Assembly (NCBI GenBank): GCA_039715055.1
Contig: JBDLID010000038.1
Coordinates: forward strand, 1-23,871
DNA from: JBDLID01 sp039715055
Lineage (GTDB): Bacteria > Desulfobacterota > Desulfobulbia > Desulfobulbales > Desulfocapsaceae
Direction: 5' to 3'
DNA length: 23,871 nucleotides
Position numbers and translations under genes: made by a program. This document shows, piece after piece, positions 1 to 5,958 of the stretch. Below the pieces are notes generated by a model. That model ran no database searches. It was not told where the DNA came from and saw only the letters and a program-made list of their open reading frames with translations. Within the stretch, counting starts at the first letter, position 1; every line of letters begins with the position of its first letter.

Positions 1-641
1 TCAATGAGAGGCAGCAACTCCCTATACCCATAATCGGTGAGCACCGGCCGCTCGACACTCTCAATGGGTTGGCCGAGGACTTCGTTATCCGGGTATCCGG
101 TCACCCTGCCAAAGGCCGGGTTGACATAAACTACAATATCTTCATGGTCAACAATGAGTACCGCCCGGCCGGACTGTTCAATCACGGCGGTCAGACGATT
201 TCGGTCAGCCACTTTTCGTTCCAGCTCCCGATTCTTCCACAGCAAAACCTTCCGGCTCTGGACAAGCTCAAGAAGATTTCTCACCCGGGCAAGAAGGATT
301 TCAGAGATAATGGGCTTTGGAATATAATCAACCACGTATCCCATCCGGGCATTCTCTGAGTGAATCCGGGTCTCCTCCCTGGCAGTGATGAAAATGACCG
401 GTGTCGCGCTCAGGTCATTACTCTCCTTTATCATCCTCCACACCTCGTAACCATCCATATCGGGCAGAACGATGTCGAGCAGAACAAGGTCCGGCTGAAA
501 CTGTCTTGCAGTCTTCAGCCCCTGCATCCCGCTTGATGCGGAAAAAACTCGGTATCCCTCTCCTTCAAGGACGGACTGGACGAGACGACGAACGATCAGC
601 TCATCATCAATCACCAGGATGCTTGCCTGTTCCTGCTTCAT
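1..641 (-). CDS. Response regulator receiver-PAS protein, 3' part outside the window
   Basis: I translated the minus strand from the ATG at 641-639; the frame stays open to the window edge (about 213 residues). Residues 8-120 form a receiver domain: an ILVIDDE acidic cluster, a phospho-acceptor Asp in LVLLDIVLPDMDGYE, a Thr in FITARE and a Lys in YIPKPI. A helical linker follows (about 125-150), then a PAS domain start (AVIEQSGRAVLIVDHEDIVV, then NPAFGRVTGY). The order receiver-PAS is usual for histidine kinases or diguanylate cyclases that receive a phosphoryl group first; the output domain is beyond the edge, so the class is open. No clear Shine-Dalgarno precedes the start. It is divergent from the gene at 1126. 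The receiver call is firm, the PAS call good, the final function unknown. Confidence 0.85.
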   Translation of the reverse strand, partial: MKQEQASILVIDDELIVRRLVQSVLEGEGYRVFSASSGMQGLKTARQFQPDLVLLDIVLPDMDGYEVWRMIKESNDLSATPVIFITAREETRIHSENARMGYVVDYIPKPIISEILLARVRNLLELVQSRKVLLWKNRELERKVADRNRLTAVIEQSGRAVLIVDHEDIVVYVNPAFGRVTGYPDNEVLGQPIESVERPVLTDYGYRELLPLI

Positions 642-1125
642 TGCTGCACGAAGTAATAAAAGGGGTAGTGAGACAGTGGGGGCCCTGAGGCCTGCCTTAA
701 GCGATACCAGCACAGTCATTTGAGGGGCAGCCGGACGCCTCTAAATTATACTTATCGAGGGTCATCATACAGTCTCATGGCTGGTGCGGTCAAGCAGGTC
801 TCTAAAACGAAATTGTTCGATCCGGCGATCGTGAAGCCCAGTTGTATTATTTTGCTGCATCAAATCAGGTCAGTGTCTTAATTTGAGACACCGCATCCCC
901 AGAACATACTGTTCTTACATGAATAAATCTCTTTCCTATTCACCGCCAGAATTCCCAATATCAAACAACAAGCAAAAATAATCGAGCATATATTCACAAT
1001 CGGGCACGGTTCATGCTTTGCATATGCCCAACATAAACAAAAAAAACATTACTGTTCCCTGCTTAGGGACGCATCCAGCTTTACGCTGAATAATTAAAAA
1101 CCAACCTTCACCAAACGAGAAAGCC
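642..1125. other. Intergenic region between divergent signalling genes
   Basis: No open frame here looks like a gene. The stretch should hold the promoters of both divergent genes. I see a perfect 6-bp inverted repeat GTGTCT/AGACAC with a 7-nt spacer at 873-891, which could be an operator or a small hairpin; an AT-rich stretch around 900-1050; and a short imperfect hairpin at 1054-1070 (TCCCT/AGGGA). A nested imperfect dyad (GGGCA...TGCCC around ATGC/GCAT) lies near 1001-1029. None matches a binding site I can name. Confidence 0.5.
745..750 (-). promoter_or_regulatory. Possible -10 element for the receiver-PAS gene
   Basis: The minus strand reads TATAAT at 750-745, about 105 nt upstream of the ATG at 641. 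No good -35 hexamer lies 16-18 nt further upstream, so this is a weak sigma-70-type candidate resting on one perfect hexamer. Confidence 0.25.
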
Positions 1126-2286
1126 ATGGAGCCCAGTCAGCAGAAAAACATTCTGATCGTTGACGACGAACCAGCGCTACTCCTCAGTATCGAGACCGGT
1201 TTTGAAGGACAGGATCGCTTCAAAGTCATCACCGCCGCCAACGGTCGCGAAGCGCTGGGAGTCCTTGAGGACAGTGAAGTCGATCTGGTCGTCACTGATC
1301 TGAGAATGCCGGAGATGGACGGATTCGAACTTCTTGCGGAAATGAGCAGCCACTACTCGACGATCCCCAATGTTGTGATGAGTGCTTTCGGTACTCCGAA
1401 GATCGAAGAACGGCTGCAAACATTCAACACCTTCCGGCTGCTTAACAAACCGGTTGATTTTGATGCCCTTGAACAGTGCATTACCGCAGCTCTTGACGCC
1501 ATTGAGGAACAGGAAGGATCATTTTCAGGCCTGTCACTGGGCCACTTCCTCCAACTGATCGAGGCTGAACAGAAAAGCTGCAGTCTCTTCATCTTTGGCG
1601 ACAATCACCACAAGGGGGAAATACACTTTCACTGCGGCAGGATTCTCGATGCCAGGCTGGATGAACTTTGCAGAGAAAAGGCCCTCTACGCCATGCTGGC
1701 CTGGGAAAACGTCAAAATTTCCATTCACGAACTCGTTGACCCGGAGATGGCGGTCAGTATCGAAACGGACCTCATGCTTCTGCTCATGGAAGGGGCCCGC
1801 CTCAAAGATGAGGCCGATGAGGCCAGTGAGACAAAAAATTTGGAAGAATCACTTTTAGAAGAATTCGACATCAGCGATGAACAATTAGCCGATGGCGAGC
1901 AAACACCCACTGAACTAGGAGGTTATATGGCAGGTATCAAGGATGTATTAATTGAAATGGCCGATGAAATGGACGGAGTACTTGCCATTCAGGTCACAGG
2001 TATGGATGGCATCACCATCGCTACGCACAACCCAACCGGAGCTGATGTTGACGCCTTTTCGGCAAAATTCGCCATGATTATGAAGCTGCTGGACCGCTCG
2101 GTCGAGAGCATCAACGGCATGGGAGATTTCGACGAAAACCTTGTCCAGTCGCAAAATGCCTGGATTTTGACCCGCTTTCTGGGAGGTGAATTTTTCATGG
2201 GTATTGTCGTCAGCCGTGACGGCACCCTTGGAAATGTTCGCCTGGTTGCCGGCAAGTACCAGGAACGTTTAAGAAAATCACTTTAA
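1126..2286 (+). CDS. Receiver-PATAN(DUF4388)-like-Roadblock/LC7 fusion protein
   Basis: 386 residues in three parts. Residues 7-125 are a CheY-like receiver: D13/D14 acidic pair, phospho-acceptor D58 in VVTDLRMPEMDG, S86 and K108. Residues about 130-225 start GLSLGHFLQLIEAEQKSCSL and continue GEIHFHCGRILDA, which matches the PATAN/DUF4388 pattern often found with receivers in deltaproteobacterial regulators. After an acidic linker, residues 268-386 are a Roadblock/LC7 domain (DEMDGVLAIQVTGMDGITIA, later GNVRLVAGKYQ). Roadblock proteins usually bind small Ras-like GTPases (MglB with MglA); none is present in this window. It is the first gene of the set reaching 5511. The receiver should be phosphorylated by an unidentified kinase. 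A second start inside the gene could yield the Roadblock part alone. Domain calls are from motif recognition. Confidence 0.85.
   Translation: MEPSQQKNILIVDDEPALLLSIETGFEGQDRFKVITAANGREALGVLEDSEVDLVVTDLRMPEMDGFELLAEMSSHYSTIPNVVMSAFGTPKIEERLQTFNTFRLLNKPVDFDALEQCITAALDAIEEQEGSFSGLSLGHFLQLIEAEQKSCSLFIFGDNHHKGEIHFHCGRILDARLDELCREKALYAMLAWENVKISIHELVDPEMAVSIETDLMLLLMEGARLKDEADEASETKNLEESLLEEFDISDEQLADGEQTPTELGGYMAGIKDVLIEMADEMDGVLAIQVTGMDGITIATHNPTGADVDAFSAKFAMIMKLLDRSVESINGMGDFDENLVQSQNAWILTRFLGGEFFMGIVVSRDGTLGNVRLVAGKYQERLRKSL
1917..1929 (+). promoter_or_regulatory. Consensus ribosome binding site and in-frame ATG inside the receiver-Roadblock gene
   Basis: A perfect AGGAGG at 1917-1922 stands 4 nt before an ATG at 1927-1929. 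That ATG is codon 268 in frame and sits at the start of the Roadblock domain. The gene's own start at 1126 has only a poor upstream match (GAGAAAG). Translation from here would give a 119-residue stand-alone Roadblock protein, the same size class as the separate Roadblock gene at 5116. Whether ribosomes use it is inference. Confidence 0.5.
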
Positions 2287-2309
2287 AACGCTTTCACAGA
2301 AAACTTCAA

Positions 2310-2413
2310 GCTGTTCAGATGTGCCCCGGCATTGAACAAGCGGGACTTTCAAGGACAGCCCTCCCCTGTCTGAGCAGTCCTGATCGTTCAATGCCGGGGT
2401 GCAGCTGAACAGC
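2310..2413 (+). repeat. Long 104-nt intercistronic hairpin
   Basis: The arms 2310-2337 and 2386-2413 pair along 28 positions with one mismatch (A2319/G2404) and two G-U pairs; the core of 14 pairs (2324-2337 with 2386-2399) is perfect. The 48-nt apex can fold again: 2343-2347 with 2376-2380, and GACAG 2354-2358 with CTGTC 2366-2370. No T-tract follows on either strand, so a simple intrinsic terminator is unlikely. The 3' foot lies 28 nt before the next ATG. A processing or stability hairpin, or a small palindromic repeat element, are the likely readings. Confidence 0.8.
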
Positions 2414-2441
2414 CTACCCCCAAAAAAGGAGAGATTATAAT

Positions 2442-2915
2442 ATGGCAACCGAAGAACAGAAAAAGAAAAATGTAATGCGGCTGATGACCTTGATGATCGG
2501 CGGGATGGCCAAGGCCCTCTATGATCTATTCGGAGAAACCGCTTTTGCCACCATGAGCGAGGTGGGCAAGACCACCCTGGCAATCATGGAGCAGGAAATG
2601 GGCCTTGAGATAGATGGAGAAGACCCCAATGATGTGATCACCGAAATCGGCCGCATCTTCTGTGATGAGATGGGTTTTATCGAATCCTTCTCCACGACAA
2701 CTGAGGGCAACGCCGTAACACTGACCGTCAATCGCTGCCAGGGCTGGAATCTGACTCAGTCGATCATGAAGACCGGAGTGGATATCCCCTTCACCTGTCC
2801 GATCATGAACGTCTGTCAGGCCGCCCTGATTCGTATGGGCAAACCTGCTCAAAAGTCTATTGCCCCAATCCCGGAAACCCACGGATCCGCAATCACATTC
2901 ACTCTTGTCGGTTAA
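2442..2915 (+). CDS. Conserved-looking small protein of unknown family (V4R-like resemblance only)
   Basis: 157 residues, with a good ribosome site (GGAGAG) 9 nt before the ATG. I do not recognise the family with certainty. The N-terminal half (10-75) is helical with a GGMAKALYDLFGE segment; then comes a strand pattern (AVTLTVNRC, 91-99), a segment GVDIPFTCPIMNVC, and a final strand (AITFTLVG). Cysteines are at 74, 99, 119 and 125; C119 and C125 frame a CPIMNVC motif. The order helical bundle, strand, a cysteine-bearing segment before a helix, and terminal strand recalls V4R/4-vinyl-reductase-type small-molecule-binding domains, but this is resemblance by eye, not proof. No signal peptide or membrane segment, so it is probably cytosolic. 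Its place between a Roadblock regulator and an amidoligase suggests a sensor or accessory subunit. Confidence 0.7.
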   Translation: MATEEQKKKNVMRLMTLMIGGMAKALYDLFGETAFATMSEVGKTTLAIMEQEMGLEIDGEDPNDVITEIGRIFCDEMGFIESFSTTTEGNAVTLTVNRCQGWNLTQSIMKTGVDIPFTCPIMNVCQAALIRMGKPAQKSIAPIPETHGSAITFTLVG

Positions 2916-2932
2916 ACAGATCCTTTGTCATA

Positions 2933-2964
2933 CCGTGCCTGAAACAGGAACGTTTCAGGCACGG
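2933..2964 (+). repeat. Perfect 12-bp hairpin between the unknown gene and the amidoligase
   Basis: CCGTGCCTGAAA (2933-2944) pairs without mismatch with TTTCAGGCACGG (2953-2964) around an 8-nt loop. No T-tract follows. It starts 18 nt after one stop and ends 23 nt before the next start, so it may act in transcript stability or partial attenuation. Confidence 0.7.
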
Positions 2965-2987
2965 CACAAACTGCTGTCACTGTTTAC

Positions 2988-4274
2988 ATGAGCCCCCCGC
3001 CTCTCTTCCACAGCCGGTCGGACTGCCTTGATGTCAATGAGGCCAGGTATTACCAGGACCTGCTTTACCGTACCCTGAAAATAGGTACCGAGCTGGAATT
3101 TGCCCTTCCCAAAGGGGTACTCCGTGAAGAGCTCCAGCCGGAAATCGAAGATTTTCTTCAACCCTCAAAAGACATGAACCAGTTGGGCTCCCTGGGAGTT
3201 TACAACGTGGTCAAGGAGCACTGCGGCATCGAGGTTCAGATCATCGGCCGCCACCCGCACTGGCAGGCCCTGATGGACCAGTACAGCCGAATCATCCTGC
3301 CGCTTCTGCAGCGCAAGGTTCGGATGCGGCCCACCTGCGGCTGCCATTATCACCTTCTTCAGGTCGGCCTCTCTGAGACGCTGCCGGAGATTATCCTCGC
3401 CAATTTCTGGAATCTGAGCCGAGCCTATGGTCCCGGTCTTAAGTTCCTCACTTCGGGCGGAGATTCCAGAACCGGATTGTGCCGGAGAAGACAGCATAAC
3501 AGCCACCGGGAGTTCCTAAACCTCAGCCCGTACAAGCTTCATATGCGTGATATCCAGACCGTACTGAAGGAAAGCCTTGAAGTTCCGGAACACCAGAATT
3601 TTTTCAACCTTGAACACGTCGTCTTCACCGACGAGGGACACATCGACAGACTCCACCTGGAAATGCGCTACCCCGACGGTGACCTCTGCCCGACTTCCAT
3701 CACCGCCAAGATCTTTCTCTTTCTGGTCATGCTGCTCAAGGCTGTGGAAATCTCAAAATTCGGCCTGCTCCAGGTGGAGACCCTGCCGGACTGGAAAAAA
3801 CGGTGCCGGATGCTGGATATCATCTCAAATAATGATGGTCGACTTGCCACCAGCGACACCAGTCAAATCAGCGACCAGATGCTCGACGACTATCGCCAAA
3901 ACGCCCAGGAGCTGCTCGCCTTCCTCAAATCAATCTTCCTCATCCTCGACAACCCCAGTGAACTGGTCCTCAAGGAACTGGCCAGAGAACCGATCTCGCT
4001 GAGGCGCAGCAACGGCGGGAGCTGGTTGAACATTCAAGAGGATTTGACCTGTCTGATCGCCCCCCTTCGCCCGCCGGACGAGGTGGACTGCGAGATCGTC
4101 AAAATCATTGAGCTCGGACTGGTACACTCCAAAACCCACGAGCACAACTGGTATAAGCAGGTCGCGGCAGAGCTCCATTGTCCGGTGGAGGAACTCATGA
4201 AACGGATCGAACTCTTCGCCGGAAGAGACCCTTCATGGAACTGTGAACTTGGTTCCCTGGTCTTTCAGAGATAG
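2988..4274 (+). CDS. Amidoligase_2-type enzyme (glutamine-synthetase-like fold), predicted
   Basis: 428 residues. Three blocks match the Amidoligase_2 family pattern (PF12224): an N-terminal GTELEF (33-38, acidic E35 and E37, metal/ATP ligands in this fold), a CGCHYHL block (117-123, family GxHxH), and HLEMRYPDGDLCP (223-235, the family EFR-type motif) followed by a hydrophobic helix. The basic run SRTGLCRRRQHNSHREF (160-176) with LNLSPY lies where the family has its substrate/phosphate-binding arginines. Family members are predicted ATP-dependent ligases joining amines or amino acids to carboxylates; few have known substrates. The remaining ~170 residues are helical and unassigned. The start is the only one that keeps GTELEF; no good ribosome site precedes it. 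The class II glutaminase domain that begins 2 nt after the stop is the expected ammonia source. Substrate unknown. Confidence 0.8.
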   Translation: MSPPPLFHSRSDCLDVNEARYYQDLLYRTLKIGTELEFALPKGVLREELQPEIEDFLQPSKDMNQLGSLGVYNVVKEHCGIEVQIIGRHPHWQALMDQYSRIILPLLQRKVRMRPTCGCHYHLLQVGLSETLPEIILANFWNLSRAYGPGLKFLTSGGDSRTGLCRRRQHNSHREFLNLSPYKLHMRDIQTVLKESLEVPEHQNFFNLEHVVFTDEGHIDRLHLEMRYPDGDLCPTSITAKIFLFLVMLLKAVEISKFGLLQVETLPDWKKRCRMLDIISNNDGRLATSDTSQISDQMLDDYRQNAQELLAFLKSIFLILDNPSELVLKELAREPISLRRSNGGSWLNIQEDLTCLIAPLRPPDEVDCEIVKIIELGLVHSKTHEHNWYKQVAAELHCPVEELMKRIELFAGRDPSWNCELGSLVFQR

Positions 4275-4276
4275 TC

Positions 4277-5071
4277 ATGTGCGGTATTGCCTGTACCATG
4301 TTCGCACCATCGGCCGATACGGCCCAGCGAAAAAACGGTGCTGCAGTTTTCACTGCCAATCTCAAGGCCAACGAGGCAAGAGGCAAAGACGCCAGCGGTG
4401 TTTTGCTCCTGCGCAAAGACGGCAGCTATCTCATTGAGAAAGCCCCTGTCCGGGCCACCGAGTTCGTTGAACATAAAGGTTACCAAAAAATCATCGACGG
4501 TGTAGACAACGACTGTGTCCTCCTCCTTGGTCACACCAGAAGACCGACCAAGGGCACTGTCACCAACACCAACAACAACCATCCCATTGTCCGCGGCGGT
4601 ACAATAGGAGTCCACAACGGCACGATCAGCAACGACGATGAGATTTTCAATCATCACCTGCAGGCGGGAACCGACAGCCGCATCGGCTCGGTGGACAGTG
4701 AGGCAATTTTCGCCCTCATTGACGAAACCCCTTATCAGCGCACCCTGACCCGGCACAGCGAAACACTCTCTGAGTTATCGCAGCTCCTGCTCGGCTCCTA
4801 CACCACCCTCTACACCCAGCCGGTCGACCCCTATCGTCTCTACCTGCTCAAGTACAACAACCCGATCTCGGTTCACTACTCTCCGCAGCACCGGAGCCTC
4901 TTCTTTTCATCGCGCTATGTCTTCCTGCGTAAGGCATTTGGCCGTGCGGTGATTACCGAGTGCCTTCCCTCACGGTTCGGCTATATCTTTGACGCACGCC
5001 TGCTTGTCCGTCGTAAAAAAACTCCGCTGCTGAGCTTCCCATTGGCGCAACAGAGTGATATACTGGCGTGA
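4277..5071 (+). CDS. Class II glutamine amidotransferase domain protein (Ntn hydrolase)
   Basis: 264 residues starting MCGI, so after Met removal Cys2 is the N-terminal nucleophile. The other class II glutaminase motifs are present: RGKDASG (35-41), GHTRRPTKG (85-93, glutamine-carboxylate Arg), NNNHP (99-103), HNG at 113-115 (oxyanion Asn/Gly) and DSE (140-142, amino-group binding). This is the GlnN domain seen in GlmS, PurF, AsnB and GltB, but no synthase domain follows: the last ~100 residues are short and unassigned. It should therefore hydrolyse glutamine and pass ammonia to a partner, most simply the amidoligase whose gene ends 2 nt upstream. The catalytic Cys fixes the start codon. Cytosolic. 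What accepts the nitrogen is inference. Confidence 0.9.
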   Translation: MCGIACTMFAPSADTAQRKNGAAVFTANLKANEARGKDASGVLLLRKDGSYLIEKAPVRATEFVEHKGYQKIIDGVDNDCVLLLGHTRRPTKGTVTNTNNNHPIVRGGTIGVHNGTISNDDEIFNHHLQAGTDSRIGSVDSEAIFALIDETPYQRTLTRHSETLSELSQLLLGSYTTLYTQPVDPYRLYLLKYNNPISVHYSPQHRSLFFSSRYVFLRKAFGRAVITECLPSRFGYIFDARLLVRRKKTPLLSFPLAQQSDILA

Positions 5072-5115
5072 ATTTCAACTAACTCACTATTATTTTTGTT
5101 TTTTCGGAGACACCC

Positions 5116-5511
5116 ATGCAGCAGAAGTTGACCCAGATATTTGAACAGATGGCCGGAGAGTTGCCCGGCTACCAGGCTGCAGCCGTTGTCTCCCGTGATG
5201 ATGGCCTGACCATTGTCGAGGTCAGCAGACAGGATAGCTCGGAGACTGCGGCGGCAGCTGCCTATCTCGCCTCCATTGCCAAATCAAATGCCAAAGCAAT
5301 CAAACTTCTCCCCGACGAACAGACGACAGATGCAATCCTCGTCTCCACTGATCTCCACTATTTCCTGATATATGATATCCCCGGCCAGCCTCTTTTCGTC
5401 TTTCTTATGGTCCACCGGGATGAGTGGATGGGGAAGGTGCGGATGGTGGCGGACAAATTCCAGCCAGATCTGATCAAACTGCTTCAGTCCGGAATAGCGA
5501 TAGACGACTAG
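5116..5511 (+). CDS. Stand-alone Roadblock/LC7 domain protein
   Basis: 131 residues forming one Roadblock/LC7 domain: an N-terminal helix (KLTQIFEQMAGELPG), a first strand pair AAAVVSRDDGLTIVEV, a long alanine-rich helix, and a last block GKVRMVADKFQPDLIKLL that lines up with GNVRLVAGKYQERLRKSL of the Roadblock domain encoded at 1927-2286. The family forms dimers that regulate Ras-like GTPases or act as scaffolds. It lies 44 nt after the glutaminase gene behind CGGAG. The stop codon TAG is part of the CTAG at the edge of the palindromic element at 5508-5807, so the present C-terminus may have been set by that insertion. Last gene of the plus-strand set. Confidence 0.85.
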   Translation: MQQKLTQIFEQMAGELPGYQAAAVVSRDDGLTIVEVSRQDSSETAAAAAYLASIAKSNAKAIKLLPDEQTTDAILVSTDLHYFLIYDIPGQPLFVFLMVHRDEWMGKVRMVADKFQPDLIKLLQSGIAIDD

Positions 5512-5807
5512 CCCGGATATTTCATGAACACTTTTTTTTGAATGGGTTATCTTTAGGCTACCTTGAACAATTGCCTTTCAAGGTACCCTTTATGATTTAA
5601 TGTCGAAAAACATAATAAACAGCCAACCTGTGTAAAGTACAGTTTGTAACGTCACTTTTTGTCAAAACCACAAAGAAATATTCACCGCAGGCGAGTCGAT
5701 ACGGCCCGCTATCCATCGTCGCTTTTGTGATTGGCATATTTAAGTATCGGCCATCACAAGACTCCTTGACTAGCAGGCCGTATCAACTCGTGAAATATCC
5801 GGGCTAG
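5508..5807. mobile_element. MITE-like 300-bp palindromic element, non-coding
   Basis: Perfect 17-bp terminal inverted repeats lie at 5508-5524 (CTAGCCCGGATATTTCA) and 5791-5807, extended by a few bases to about 20. Both ends carry CTAG, which is its own reverse complement and so could be the tip of the repeat or a 4-bp target duplication of the YTAR kind. Inside are a perfect 9-bp hairpin (5559-5567 with 5577-5585), a second inverted pair of 19 bp with two differences (5692-5710 with 5772-5790), and a hairpin around 5726-5758 (TGTGATTGGC/GCCATCACA). No open frame of note. Small size, terminal repeats and lack of a gene fit a miniature inverted-repeat element moved by a transposase elsewhere; a structured RNA locus is the alternative. 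Confidence 0.65.
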
Positions 5808-5958
5808 CCTGGGGTTCTCATCAGGATCGTAGTGAGAAGCTTGAAAGTGCTATGGAATCAAAGCACGCGTAGAAATACAGACGCAGGCATACTTACGGTA
5901 TGTCGAGGATATATTTCAATCGTTGAGGGGTTGTGTGAAATCAATCCGGCCGGTGCAA
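5808..5958. other. Structured non-coding sequence downstream of the palindromic element
   Basis: No gene is visible. Three short dyads follow one another: TTCTCA/TGAGAA near 5815-5838, GTGCT/AGCAC near 5848-5867, and CATAC/GTATG near 5888-5902. On the minus strand this is the 3' flank of the hybrid kinase gene, but no hairpin plus T-tract terminator is evident. Confidence 0.4.

Noticed and set aside
1066..1079. GG-N10-GC spacing resembling a sigma-54 promoter ahead of 1126
   Set aside because: Only the GG and GC match well; the TT before GC is missing and no enhancer site or activator context supports it.
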